Part shown: piece after piece, positions 1 through 8,115 of the stretch
Layout of the letters: each line of letters opens with the position of its first letter
How positions within the stretch are numbered: position 1 is the stretch's first letter
From: a virus
Virus record (IMG/VR): IMGVR_UViG_3300043424_000947
Span: 1 to 49,905 of that record
Reading direction: 5' to 3' (one strand)
Length of the DNA stretch: 49,905 nucleotides
The notes under the pieces: generated by a model
Database searches by the model: none
Told to the model about the DNA's origin: nothing
Seen by the model: the letters and a program-made list of their open reading frames with translations, nothing else
Position numbers and translations under genes: made by a program

Positions 1-182
1 AAATATTCCAATTTTAACTCCTTGTAAATTACAAAATAGATTATTCAAAAAATATCGACATTGTGAAATAAATGATACTTTTGAAATAAGTTAGAAATGT
101 GACAAAGTAGAGTTAAATACAAATGTTTTTCAATGACATTAAATGAAATGGTTGTTCAGCTATTTTGCAAAACTTACTAATC

Positions 183-1115
183 TCACCTATAATACCTCCA
201 ATGCTCCCTAATCCAATTTGCCCTAGCTTCGTTGTGGTCGTTTAGTGTGGGAGATTTGCGGTTTTGGAGGAAAAGTATTTTTTGTAATTGAGGTTTGTAT
301 TCTGAAGGTGATTCAGTGAGGTATTCGTTACATGCTAAAATGAAATCTTCTTTTTTAACACCTGTAATGTATTCATCTTTTGTAAATACCCATATAAATA
401 ATCTTTTATAAGCATTTACTACTTGTTTAAGTTTGGGGTTTTGTTCCCAATTAGGGTATTTACGAGTTATTTCTTCACCTTTTCTATACTTGGTATTGAT
501 AATAATTTGAGCAATTCTGCAAATGGTAAAATACTGTGAGATTTTCTCTTTTATTTTGTATAAATCAAATCCATCATAATGCATTCTTATTAATCTTGTT
601 GCTTCAAATATTACAGGACGAATAGGATTTAAGGATTGTAAATGAATGATATAATCAACCGAACTATGCCTAATGGCTTTAAATGCTGATTGGATTTCAG
701 TCTTTTCAAATGAAATAGTGTACTTGTTTACATCTTCTAGCAAACACATTCCACCTCTGTAATTGGTGCAAATGGTAACCATAGTTAAGAGCATTTGAGG
801 TTGATTCATTGGCTCTTTGTACACAGTGAAAGGTGCTATAATAAAGATACCTGGAGGAAGTTTTTTGAGGTTTTTTTCTGATTGTGTGACTATACGGATT
901 CCTTTTTTTGCTTCTTCTTTCTTAGCCCTTTGTATTTCCATAATGTCAAAATGAATAGCTGGAAATTTATTCCAAGATTCTTCAAAATTGGGGTCAAAAA
1001 TCAAAATCGACCTCTTGGGATGGGCTTTGGCATAAGCTCTTACCATTTGTTCGGTAATGTAACTTTTACCAATTCCCATCAAGCCTGTTGCTAAGGTTAC
1101 AAAGGTTTCTCTCAT
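183..1115 (-). CDS. P-loop ATPase (Zot/packaging-ATPase-like), function uncertain
   Basis: 310 residues. A Walker A motif, GLMGIGKS, lies at residues 11-18 right at the N-terminus. A hydrophobic strand ending in acidic residues (GGMCLLED, residues 121-128) fits Walker B. I see no transmembrane segment. The early P-loop and overall size recall Zot-type or small phage packaging/assembly ATPases. That link is inference, since no signature beyond the P-loop is visible. It is the last gene of a minus-strand run and follows a membrane protein gene after a 42-base repeat-rich gap. With the nearby lytic transglycosylases and small membrane proteins, a role in virion assembly or DNA/protein transfer through the envelope is plausible. 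The start is the ATG at 1115. Confidence 0.65.
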   Translation of the reverse strand: MRETFVTLATGLMGIGKSYITEQMVRAYAKAHPKRSILIFDPNFEESWNKFPAIHFDIMEIQRAKKEEAKKGIRIVTQSEKNLKKLPPGIFIIAPFTVYKEPMNQPQMLLTMVTICTNYRGGMCLLEDVNKYTISFEKTEIQSAFKAIRHSSVDYIIHLQSLNPIRPVIFEATRLIRMHYDGFDLYKIKEKISQYFTICRIAQIIINTKYRKGEEITRKYPNWEQNPKLKQVVNAYKRLFIWVFTKDEYITGVKKEDFILACNEYLTESPSEYKPQLQKILFLQNRKSPTLNDHNEARANWIREHWRYYR

Positions 1116-1157
1116 TTGAGTTCAGAGTTTAGAGTTCAGAGTTTAGTGTTTTGAAAC

Positions 1158-2060
1158 TTATTCTTTCTTTTCAGAACTCTCAACCTTTGACTCTGAACTC
1201 TTAACCTCCTTACGAAGTGCTGCGAAATGTGCATCCAACCTTTTCAGATACAAATCATTACTCTTTTTAACTTCAAGAATGGTTGGAATTAAAAACAAAG
1301 CAAGCATGATAACAACTCCAATTGCCAATTGAACTCCAACAGGAATACTAGTTTCAATTCCTTTTTCTACGCAAAGAGCTTGTAATGGCTTTTTGATTTG
1401 GTCTTTGTACCATTCTGGAATAATAAAACGGTCTTTATTTTCTTTATTCCTTTTGGCAATGTCCTCTTTTAGTGCTAATTGTGTGGCTTCATCTATGATT
1501 GGGTCTTCCACCACCGAATCCGAAATTTTCACCACATAAGTACCCATCAATTCGGGTAAACCATGCTCAAAATTGTTCCATAGCAATTCTGATGTTGTAA
1601 CACCCATTTGCCCGGTTAGATTCTGACTTGCAGTTAAATTTGGGTCAATTGGTTCTTGAAACTGCATAGTTGGTACTTGCACTTCAGAACTTGGAATTTC
1701 AATGTTTTCTATGGTTGGTTCTTGCTTAACATCTTCCTTTTTGAAGAAATTAAACAATGGTTTCTTCTCTTGTTCAATTTCTTTAGGTATTGATTCTGAA
1801 TGATTTTTTACATTTTCAACACCACTCATTTTATTCAATTGAGCTTCGGGATTGGTGGCATATTCACGTTCTACCACAGGCTCAAACATCTTTGATAATT
1901 CAAAATTTTGTGGTGCTGGAGCTGTATTGATTATGGTATCAATTTCTGTTTCAGCATTTCCATTATTTACCGATTCCAAAACTTTGGTAATATCCTCCAA
2001 TTCTGAATTAGATTCAGCTTGATTTTCAATTGGAATTTTTGAATCTAACTTTGCTGACAT
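1158..2060 (-). CDS. hypothetical single-pass membrane protein with long acidic N-terminal region
   Basis: 300 residues. The first ~180 are polar, low in complexity and rich in Glu, Asn, Ser and Pro, so probably disordered. One strong membrane helix lies near residues 240-262 (VGVQLAIGVVIMLALFLIP). A short charged, probably coiled tail follows and ends in Ser/Glu/Lys repeats. I recognise no family. The gene overlaps the preceding DnaA-IV-like gene by 16 bases, so the two are probably translationally coupled. Its position just before the P-loop ATPase gene suggests a membrane partner for that ATPase, which is inference only. The ATG at 2060 is the start. Confidence 0.7.
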   Translation of the reverse strand: MSAKLDSKIPIENQAESNSELEDITKVLESVNNGNAETEIDTIINTAPAPQNFELSKMFEPVVEREYATNPEAQLNKMSGVENVKNHSESIPKEIEQEKKPLFNFFKKEDVKQEPTIENIEIPSSEVQVPTMQFQEPIDPNLTASQNLTGQMGVTTSELLWNNFEHGLPELMGTYVVKISDSVVEDPIIDEATQLALKEDIAKRNKENKDRFIIPEWYKDQIKKPLQALCVEKGIETSIPVGVQLAIGVVIMLALFLIPTILEVKKSNDLYLKRLDAHFAALRKEVKSSESKVESSEKKE

Positions 2061-2503
2061 GTTGATATAGAATTTTGAATATTAGCTTCATACAGTTTAA
2101 TCACAGCATTGATATTGCGTTCAATGATGCACACATTTTGGTCGAGATTGTATAGCCTAGCCTTCATTCTATCAATTACCTTGTGGTGTAAAATGCAAAT
2201 CTTTGAAGGGTAAGTTTTGAAGTATTCAGCAATAACTTCGTAAGTAAAATTGGGATTGTGTCGCTTATTTAAAAGATAATAACAAATCCCCCTTAACTCC
2301 GAAAATTGACCACGTTTCTTTAAATTGACAATATTTTGTTTGTCAACATTAAAGTAAATTGCCACAGAACTAATCACACATTCAAAAATAAAAATGCGTT
2401 CTAATTGTCGAGGTGGATTAGAAATGTCAAGTATAGTAGAGCAAATTTCTTTAATTGATTGTTCACGTTCTACCAAAGGAATATTAGATGGTTTAGTGTT
2501 CAT
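2045..2503 (-). CDS. DnaA domain IV-like helix-turn-helix protein
   Basis: 152 residues from the ATG at 2503; an upstream TTG at 2530 is possible but less likely. The middle (about residues 58-110) has the layout of the DnaA C-terminal DNA-binding domain: a basic stretch with KKRGQFSELRGICYYLL, then a YEVIAEYF helix, then PSKICILHHKVIDRM, which matches the position of the DnaA signature loop and its histidine. The DnaA AAA+ domain is absent. Proteins with an isolated domain IV occur on phages and plasmids, where they may bind the element's own origin or regulate transcription. The gene overlaps the upstream gene by 11 bases and the downstream one by 16. The domain call rests on pattern recognition alone. 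Confidence 0.6.
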   Translation of the reverse strand: MNTKPSNIPLVEREQSIKEICSTILDISNPPRQLERIFIFECVISSVAIYFNVDKQNIVNLKKRGQFSELRGICYYLLNKRHNPNFTYEVIAEYFKTYPSKICILHHKVIDRMKARLYNLDQNVCIIERNINAVIKLYEANIQNSISTCQQS

Positions 2504-2957
2504 CTGCAATATTATTTGAAGTACTGACAATCATTTTAGGTTCAGTGATAATTTCACTTTTAGCTTCTTGAATTTTACTTAAAATTGCTGTAACCAAGTA
2601 TTTAAAAGGAAATGTACCACCTTCAATTTCAAGTGGTTCTATATTATCTTCAATAATTTTAACCATAATTTCACCATCACGAACTGCAAGACAAAACACC
2701 ACTTGTTTGCCCACTTCATTACCGATATGATTAATAGCTTCAATAATATAAGGAGCAAGTAAAGTCAATGTATTTTCTGATACTTCATGTATATCAGCTT
2801 CTAAGGGCTTTCCGTCTAACAAGCGTTTTAACCTTGGTTTGTTAGTTATGCCTGTTTGATGAATGAAATTTTGAACATTTTTGGGTAGTCTGTTCATTAC
2901 AAAATCTAGCCCTTTGTCAGTAGCTAAACCTTTGAACATATTCATTAACATATCCAT
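2493..2957 (-). CDS. hypothetical protein
   Basis: 154 residues with no recognised family, signal peptide or membrane helix. The N-terminal half is basic and helical. The C-terminal half alternates strands and acidic residues (VVFCLAVRDGEIMVKIIED). The last 11 bases overlap the start of the DnaA-IV-like gene, so the two are probably co-translated. A large hairpin at 2995-3060 lies between its start and the gene upstream. Two in-frame ATGs lie close together at the N-terminus (MDMLMNM); the first is taken. Confidence 0.65.
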   Translation of the reverse strand: MDMLMNMFKGLATDKGLDFVMNRLPKNVQNFIHQTGITNKPRLKRLLDGKPLEADIHEVSENTLTLLAPYIIEAINHIGNEVGKQVVFCLAVRDGEIMVKIIEDNIEPLEIEGGTFPFKYLVTAILSKIQEAKSEIITEPKMIVSTSNNIADEH

Positions 2958-2994
2958 TTCTGAGTTAAGAGTTTAGGGTTAAGAGTTTAAAGTT

Positions 2995-3060
2995 GGTACT
3001 GGGTACAGAGTACAGAGAAAAGTATCTAGCATTTTTTCTCTGTACCCTGTACTCAGTACT
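2995..3060. repeat. large imperfect inverted repeat (27-base arms) between genes
   Basis: The arms at 2995-3021 and 3034-3060 pair at 24 of 27 positions around a 12-base loop. The sequence is built from GTAC/GAGTACTGAGT-like units also seen near 25023, 25744 and 25965. It separates the acidic 142-residue protein gene from the gene after it, so it may act as a transcription attenuator or be a dispersed intergenic repeat. Just upstream (2961-2992) is a run of GAGTTnAGAGTT units. Confidence 0.75.
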
Positions 3061-3065
3061 CACTA

Positions 3066-3494
3066 CTATTTTATCTTTTCAATTAAATAGTATGGTTTCA
3101 TCAAAGCCTTTTTGACTTCTGAAATCCTGAAACTCCCAACAATTTCACCTTTGGTAAGATGCTCACATGGATAGTTTAGGGCTTTGAGTTCTGTAGCCAA
3201 AAGCTTGGTTTTTCCAGCTTGAAAAAGTTTGTTTAAAATGGCTTCTTTGATTTCAGATTCTGATTCGTCCTCATCTGTTTCATTGTCGAATTCATCTGAA
3301 ATGAGTTCACAAATTTTGTCGTCTAATTCACGAATCGCCACTTGAATTGCTCGAATATCTTCGGGGTCGTTTTCGTCTTCATCAAGGTCTTCTTCCAAAT
3401 CATTTAAAGCTGTGATAACTTGTTTGATTTCATTTGGAAGTGCGGTTTCTTGAACCTTTAATTTGTTTAAAAGTGCTTTATATTTTAGTGCCAT
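3066..3494 (-). CDS. hypothetical acidic protein
   Basis: 142 residues. The centre (about residues 33-85) is very rich in Asp and Glu (NDLEEDLDEDENDPED and DNETDEDESESE). The C-terminal ~50 residues are basic with a winged-helix-like pattern (ELKALNYPCEHLTKGEIVGSFRISEVKKAL). No family is recognised. It opens a likely transcription unit running to position 183, since the 209 bases upstream are non-coding and contain an inverted repeat. The start is the ATG at 3494. Confidence 0.65.
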   Translation of the reverse strand: MALKYKALLNKLKVQETALPNEIKQVITALNDLEEDLDEDENDPEDIRAIQVAIRELDDKICELISDEFDNETDEDESESEIKEAILNKLFQAGKTKLLATELKALNYPCEHLTKGEIVGSFRISEVKKALMKPYYLIEKIK

Positions 3495-3703
3495 TTTGAG
3501 AGGGTTTTATTGATTTTTGATGCTCAAAACTCGCTCAATGTGTAGGCATTACCAAAGCTGTTACCCTTATATAGAATAAATTATTTATCTCAAAAACAGG
3601 CAATTGTATTCAAAAAAAATTACTTGTTTATTCTGTTTATTTTGGAATATAGAATAAACAGTTTAAAGGTTTTTAACTAGTTAAAATTGTATAATTTGTA
3701 GTT
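3495..3703. promoter_or_regulatory. non-coding region with inverted repeat and repeated ATATAGAATAAA box
   Basis: This 209-base gap lies upstream of the acidic-protein gene. Perfect 10-base arms, TGTTTATTCT (3625-3634) and AGAATAAACA (3651-3660), flank a 16-base loop. The box ATATAGAATAAA occurs about 80 bases apart. TGTAGGCATT at 3541 recurs at 34341 upstream of the giant helicase gene, at a similar distance from the start codon (47 and 43 bases). A promoter/operator region for the minus-strand genes is inferred. Confidence 0.45.
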
Positions 3704-4324
3704 CTAAAATTTTGTATTTTTTGATTTAAAGTAGAAAAAAATTACCGTTATAATTCCAACAGAAACCAAACCAAAAAACAACTGTTTCCCAAATCTGAAT
3801 CTAGCTGTAAATTCGGATAATTTATTGGCTGGAATTTTAGCTCGAATAAAAGCTTTGAAATCTGAAACAGTAATTACTCCGTCTTTATTGACATCAATTC
3901 CAGCATTTTGAGTGTAACCAATTCCGTAAAGTGGAATAATGTAAGTGTCAGGTTTGCCCACAGCCACAGGATAGAAAACAAGCAAATACAAATCGTCATA
4001 ATCCTTAATAGATATTCGACCAATATTTCTTAATTGTTTGTGAATGTATTTCTCCACCCAATCCAATTGTTCCACATTAGAAAGTGAAGCCAAATATGAG
4101 GTGGTAGTGCCTAAATCTTGTGCTGTTCGAGGCATGAATTGAATTAACCCTACCGCACCACTACCACCCATATTGTAAATATCTGGTCTAAAAGTTCCAC
4201 CAGTTTCGCTATTAATCAGGGCCATAAACCAATTTGGATTGGCATTAAAAGTTTTGGCTAATTTCTTAACCCTTGCAATAAATGCAACTCTGTTTTGCGT
4301 TACTTTTTCTTCAAAGAGAAGCAT
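3704..4324 (-). CDS. lytic transglycosylase with EF-hand and C-terminal membrane anchor
   Basis: 206 residues. The SLT (goose-lysozyme-like) fold is shown by the catalytic Glu in ALINSE (E40) and the GAVGLIQFMP motif at residues 56-65. An EF-hand/dockerin-type loop, DVNKDGVITVSD, covers residues 144-155 with calcium ligands in place. A membrane helix (about 182-198) and a short basic tail end the protein. It should cleave peptidoglycan glycan strands and sit anchored in the membrane. Such enzymes open the wall for phage entry, conjugation or secretion machines. A second transglycosylase gene lies directly upstream. Start at the ATG at 4324; the region between them carries GAGTTnAGAGTT repeats. 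Confidence 0.88.
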   Translation of the reverse strand: MLLFEEKVTQNRVAFIARVKKLAKTFNANPNWFMALINSETGGTFRPDIYNMGGSGAVGLIQFMPRTAQDLGTTTSYLASLSNVEQLDWVEKYIHKQLRNIGRISIKDYDDLYLLVFYPVAVGKPDTYIIPLYGIGYTQNAGIDVNKDGVITVSDFKAFIRAKIPANKLSEFTARFRFGKQLFFGLVSVGIITVIFFYFKSKNTKF

Positions 4325-4428
4325 AATTTGTTATTAGTTATTAGTTTAGAGTTAAGAGTTAAGTGTTTTCAATACATTTTTTTTAAGGTTTTCATTACTC
4401 TGAACTCTAAACTCTTCACTCTAAACTT

Positions 4429-5079
4429 CTAAGCAATTGAAAGAACAGAATTTATCCCACCCAATTTTTTGATATAGGCTTGACTTACAGCGTTGGCAGA
4501 ATTATATATAGTTTCTTTACTTGCTCCTTTAGGGAATTTTGTAAAGAAACCTTTGTTGTAACGAAGTACAATTTTATCCAAACGAACAATATTATTTTCT
4601 ACATGTTCATCTAGTAAAATGCCTAAATAAATTGAGCCAACTAGAATATTAAGTTCAGGTTTGAGTAAATCTGATTTGGTAAAAACATAACCAAGATTGT
4701 TGTTGCATTTGAGTTTATGCCCCATGTACTTCATGGATAGAATGCAATCAAGCCTCGAACCAAGGTATTTCCGAAGCAAAGCTTTTTCAGTATCACCCAA
4801 ACGATTCTGTTTGTTTTCAAAGAAAATAATGTCTCCAGCTGATGTATAATCCACTTGCATCAAACCAATGGCTCTACCCGAAACAACATTAACTTTGCCT
4901 TGTGATTCAATAAAAATCATGGCATAAATTAGCTTTTCCGGTACTTTGGTCATAGCTGAAATTGAAGTAATTATACTGCCATAATCAGCTTTTATTTGAG
5001 CCAAAACCTTGGCATTATTGCTTATATCTTTTGATTGATAATAAGCTTTATTGATAAATGGAAGTTGAATGTCTGCCAT
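4429..5079 (-). CDS. lytic transglycosylase (SLT domain)
   Basis: 216 residues. The SLT-type core has catalytic E58 in AMIFIESQG, an AIGLMQV motif at residues 70-76 and a late RYNKGF segment near residue 193. No signal peptide or membrane helix is visible, unlike its neighbour, so it probably relies on a partner or on virion packaging to reach the wall. The two transglycosylases share little sequence beyond the motifs and so are not a recent duplication. The start is the ATG at 5079. Confidence 0.85.
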   Translation of the reverse strand: MADIQLPFINKAYYQSKDISNNAKVLAQIKADYGSIITSISAMTKVPEKLIYAMIFIESQGKVNVVSGRAIGLMQVDYTSAGDIIFFENKQNRLGDTEKALLRKYLGSRLDCILSMKYMGHKLKCNNNLGYVFTKSDLLKPELNILVGSIYLGILLDEHVENNIVRLDKIVLRYNKGFFTKFPKGASKETIYNSANAVSQAYIKKLGGINSVLSIA

Positions 5080-5131
5080 TTTAAGTTTAGAGTTAAGGGT
5101 TCAGAGTTTAGAGTATTTAATTTTCAAATGA

Positions 5132-5296
5132 CTAATTTGTAAAATTTATTACTCTACTTGATTTTGCATCAGAAGTGACTACTTTTTGAGAGGCAATAAT
5201 AATTTGCTTTTTATCATAAGCTTGTTTCCAAAAGTAGCAAATAGTACCAGTTACCACAGCCAAACCAACAAACATGAATACATATTTATATTGCAT
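5132..5296 (-). CDS. small single-pass membrane protein (54 residues)
   Basis: Reading the minus strand from the ATG at 5296 gives a 54-residue frame ending at a TAG at 5132-5134. A short basic start (MQYKYVF) leads into one membrane helix (FVGLAVVTGTICYFW) and a basic polar tail. It fills the gap between the transglycosylase and the coiled-coil protein and is co-oriented with both, starting 12 bases past the coiled-coil gene's stop. Small helix-plus-basic-tail proteins are common in phage membranes and spanins and in transfer machines. No family is assigned. Confidence 0.7.
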   Translation of the reverse strand: MQYKYVFMFVGLAVVTGTICYFWKQAYDKKQIIIASQKVVTSDAKSSRVINFTN

Positions 5297-5308
5297 AAAA
5301 CATTGATT

Positions 5309-5890
5309 TTAAGCTTCTACCTTTTCAGTTGCTTTTTCTTTATGAGCTTTTTGTTTGTCTTTCACTTCTGAAATCATTTCGTCCATTTCGGAGTTGAAAG
5401 CCTTGATAAAAGCATCATTTTCAGAACTGATTCCGCCCAAAGCTTCACGCAAACTTCTTAATGCTAAATTGAAGTTTTTCTTAGCTTCAGCTAAAGCATC
5501 AATGTTGATTTTCATTACTTTCTCTCGGCTCAATTCCTTTGAGACTGCACGTTTTACAGTTCCTGCAATTCCTTGGGCAATGATTGTACTTACTCGTTTT
5601 TTCACAACCGGATGATTGGCTCTCTTTTCCCTTTGAGTTCCCTCGTATCGGTGAAGCAAGGTTTTCAATTCGCTGATTAAAGTCTGACATTGGTTGCGTA
5701 ATTTTTCGTGTGAAATAGACCTTTTTTGTTTTTTTACTTCTTGCTCGTTTTCAGTTGTAAAAGCTTTTATTTCAGCTTCAACCGTTGCAATTTTTTTATC
5801 AAAGGCATCTTTCTCATCTTGCTCCACCATTGCTTCTCGGATGCGTTTGTATTTGCTTAGTTTTTCGGATAATTCATTTAGCGTTGCCAT
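5309..5890 (-). CDS. hypothetical coiled-coil protein
   Basis: 193 residues, mostly charged helix with heptad character, rich in Lys, Glu and Ala. It has no Cys motif, membrane helix or signal peptide. The C-terminus (MISEVKDKQKAHKEKATEKVEA) is highly charged. It lies between two small membrane-protein genes in one co-directional run (11 bases after the upstream stop), suggesting a scaffold or structural role. That is inference from context. Confidence 0.7.
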   Translation of the reverse strand: MATLNELSEKLSKYKRIREAMVEQDEKDAFDKKIATVEAEIKAFTTENEQEVKKQKRSISHEKLRNQCQTLISELKTLLHRYEGTQREKRANHPVVKKRVSTIIAQGIAGTVKRAVSKELSREKVMKINIDALAEAKKNFNLALRSLREALGGISSENDAFIKAFNSEMDEMISEVKDKQKAHKEKATEKVEA

Positions 5891-5901
5891 ATTTTTAAGG
5901 A

Positions 5902-6480
5902 TTATTTTGTTTGAACTAAAACATAAGTACTTGGGTCAAATTTCCAGCCACCACGATACAATTGTCCACGTAATTCAGAACCTGGATTAATGTTGATTGA
6001 AGGTTTGTCATTTGCCCATTTTTCTTCCGTTTTGATTTTGATAGCCAATGCATCAGCTTCTAAAACAGTAAGTTTCTTGGTTTTTCTGGCATAGATATAA
6101 CCATTTATACATCGTCCATCAAGTTCTTCAGGGCAACCAAAAGCTGGTTCAAAATTGCTATCAGCCAACTGTTTTTTGACGATTTTAGTTTCTGCGGTTT
6201 CCGTTCCCCAATTATCAAAACCTACTTGCATTCGGATAGGAGAGCCTGCATATTTGTATTGACCTCCTTGTTTATTAAAAATTTGACGAACCAAATTATC
6301 CGCATCTTTACAAGTAAGTTGTGGCAAAACAACAGGCGGTGTGCTTAAAACAGGTTTGTCAGTAACGGTAATAGGGGAGGTTACATTTGCTACCTTAGAT
6401 TTTAGGTAGAAGAAAAAATAATAAATCGCTCCACCGACAAATATCAATGAAGCGATTATAATAGCTGATACATTTTTCAT
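5902..6480 (-). CDS. hypothetical membrane-anchored protein
   Basis: 192 residues from the ATG at 6480 (MKNVSAIIIASLIFVGGAI). A longer reading from a TTG at 6510 is possible but would add a basic leader before an obvious membrane helix. The N-terminal helix is followed by a Pro/Thr/Val linker and a periplasmic-type domain with three Cys, two of them in FGCPEELDGRCINGY. It is first in the minus-strand module. A 27-base element found 64 bases upstream recurs upstream of the giant helicase gene. Fragments of its start region recur at 7736 and 8316. Confidence 0.7.
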   Translation of the reverse strand: MKNVSAIIIASLIFVGGAIYYFFFYLKSKVANVTSPITVTDKPVLSTPPVVLPQLTCKDADNLVRQIFNKQGGQYKYAGSPIRMQVGFDNWGTETAETKIVKKQLADSNFEPAFGCPEELDGRCINGYIYARKTKKLTVLEADALAIKIKTEEKWANDKPSININPGSELRGQLYRGGWKFDPSTYVLVQTK

Positions 6481-6533
6481 CTTTGGCTTTCGTTTAATTT
6501 GAATGCCCAAAGTTGAAAAGGAACTACGTTATG

Positions 6534-6559
6534 TTGGAGAGGATTTTACCGTTATGGGG
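6534..6559 (-). promoter_or_regulatory. shared upstream element, copy 1
   Basis: On the plus strand it reads TTGGAGAGGATTTTACCGTT followed by ATGGGG. Its TTTTACCGTTATGGGG core (6544-6559) lies 64 bases from the ATG at 6480. The near-identical core at 34360-34375 lies 62 bases from the start of the giant helicase, and a third copy sits at 8401-8425. Equal spacing to two unrelated genes argues for a common promoter or activator site. Confidence 0.5.
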
Positions 6560-6604
6560 TATAATTCTTGGGTCAGTGACCCAAAAATTTGAGAATAAAA
6601 TGCA

Positions 6605-7582
6605 TTATTCTTGGTTATATTCAAAGTTTATTCGGTCTTGATCAATTAATTGTTTTAATTCTTCTTCTTTGGGCAAATATAAGAGGTACTTGCTTGCAAA
6701 GAGGTTGTTTTTATCATTTAGTACCGAATATTTTACAATTGTTTCGTCTTTTTCAGTACAGAGCAAAATACCGATGGTGGGATTATCGTCTTGCCCACGT
6801 TTTAGGTCGTCATACATACGTACATACATATCCAATTGCCCAATATCTTGGTGCGAGAGTTCGTCAGTTTTAAGTTCTATTATTACAAAGCATTTTAATA
6901 AATAGTTATAAAACACTAGGTCTATATAAAAATCGTGGGTATCGGTTACAATATGTTGTTGCCTAGCTAGAAAGGCAAATCCTTTACCAAATTCGAGTAA
7001 AAAGCTTTGCAGATGATTGATGATGGCTGTTTCAATTGTTTTTTCACTATTTTTGCTATCCTGTGCCAGTCCCAAAAAATCAAAGATATTAGGGTCTTTG
7101 AGTATATGTTCTATACTTGGCTTTTCGTTGGCTTCAAGATGTTTTACTACACGCTCAAATGATAAGCTATTAACTTCTCTTTGCAACTGCCTACTATTAA
7201 GGTTCTTTTCAATGGCCTCGTTTAGATAGTTGTGTCGTTTTTTTTCAGTTTCTACTCTTGATAGAATCCTATAATGACTCAAGCTTAATTCGTGACGCAA
7301 TGTGTCACGAATTGGGAATGCCTTTTAAAATGTTCTCATATTCCTGAGATTACTATCATCATATCCTTTTCCAAATTCTAAAGTTAGCCTTTGTGAGAGA
7401 TTTTTTAATGTAGCCTTTCCATATTCAGCTTTTGATTTTCCTTTTTGTTCGTCTTCTACTATTATTTTGCCAATTGTCCAATAAGATTCAAGCAAAGCCG
7501 AGTTAGCTACACGAAAAACTCGCTCTCTGGCATGAAGAATAACGAGTCTGATATATTCGAATAAATTGTCTTGTAATACCAT
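6605..7582 (-). pseudogene. DUF1016 (YhcG-like) PD-(D/E)XK nuclease, interrupted by an in-frame TAA
   Basis: The N-terminal DUF1016 domain runs from the ATG at 7582 to a TAA at 7325-7327 (ending GYDDSNLRNMRTF). Immediately after it and in the same frame come KAFPIRDT and LRHELSLSHYRI, then the C-terminal nuclease domain to 6605. Intact relatives read continuously through this point, usually with an aromatic residue where the stop lies, so a single Tyr-to-stop change explains the break. The C-terminal part keeps the nuclease core (DFYIDLVF then FVIIELKTDEL). Total length (~325 codons) is normal for the family. The C-terminal half could only be made from a TTG at 7300 or by readthrough. YhcG-like proteins associate with restriction and other defence islands. 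Confidence 0.85.
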
Positions 7583-7735
7583 TATTAACTTAAAATTAAC
7601 CAAGTAATTAACTCAAAAATTTCTTTCGCAAATTTACTATTAAAATATTCAGTTTAAATGAGTTTATCGATTAAATATAAAACAATCAATCAAAAAAAAC
7701 TACAAATTGAGAGGTATCATTTTTATAAACCAAAT

Positions 7736-7776
7736 CTCTCCACCTACAAATATCAATAAAGCGATTATACAAATGT
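7736..7776. repeat. degenerate copy of the 6428-6470 gene-start region
   Basis: CTCCACC(T/G)ACAAATATCAAT and AAGCGATTATA match the start-proximal coding region of the 192-residue membrane protein gene (6428-6462) with a few changes. A third copy lies at 8316-8350. The copies bracket the antitoxin remnant, which suggests repeated insertion or duplication at this site. Confidence 0.6.
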
Positions 7777-7918
7777 CTGAACTGTGATTTACTTTATTTT
7801 TAGGATTTACAAGATTGAATTGTCTTGAAACATTGTATACGCAATGCGAACCCAATTGAATTGGACGCATCTTCGATTACTCATGAGCATAATTGATGAA
7901 TTCTCTTTTGTTTGTGTT

Positions 7919-8017
7919 TTATTTTTTTTTAACAACTAATTCTTGCTCAACCCTTGTTGGACTTATACCCAATAAGCTAAATGCATTTTTGTTGGTAGCC
8001 TGAAAAGTGCATACCAT
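7919..8017 (-). pseudogene. short open frame, probable gene fragment
   Basis: Thirty-two codons from an ATG at 8017 to a TAA at 7919-7921 (containing ATNKNAFSLLGISPTRVEQE). It looks protein-like but I do not recognise a family. It starts on the last base of the antitoxin fragment's stop codon, in another frame. Given the decay on both sides, a fragment of a lost gene is more likely than a functional peptide. Confidence 0.35.
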
Positions 8018-8115
8018 CAAAGGCGAAAAGACAAAAAGTCGTCTATAAAAAATAGCGAACCCTTTCTCGCTTTTTTTACTTTTGCAAATAACTTATCATC
8101 AATACTTTGAATCAT
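8017..8115 (-). pseudogene. truncated DUF6088/AbiEi-type antitoxin fragment
   Basis: The frame begins at the ATG at 8115 and gives MIQSIDDKLFAKVKKARKGS and then LFFIDDFLSF before ending at 8017. This closely resembles the N-terminus of DUF6088 proteins, the antitoxins of AbiE-like type IV toxin-antitoxin pairs, which normally run to about 200 residues. Only the first 30 remain. AbiEi antitoxins repress their own promoter by binding two inverted repeats. Exactly such a pair lies upstream (8133-8159 and 8209-8237). No AbiEii-type toxin gene remains beside it, although a nucleotidyltransferase of that type is at 29138-29749. Confidence 0.65.

Noticed and set aside
1-182. Possible regulatory region or partial gene at the window start
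   Set aside because: AT-rich with no convincing open frame, repeat or promoter pair; nothing to report.
1116-1210. CRISPR-like array because of repeated GAGTTTAGAGTT units
   Set aside because: Units are short, degenerate and without regular unique spacers; no cas genes are present.
5309-6000. Several plus-strand open frames overlapping the coiled-coil gene
   Set aside because: They are shadows of the minus-strand coding sequence and give low-complexity Ser/Phe-rich peptides.
7844-7870. Imperfect 27-base palindrome ATGCG..CGCAT
   Set aside because: Weak symmetry in decayed DNA and no adjacent functional gene, so it is not listed as a site.
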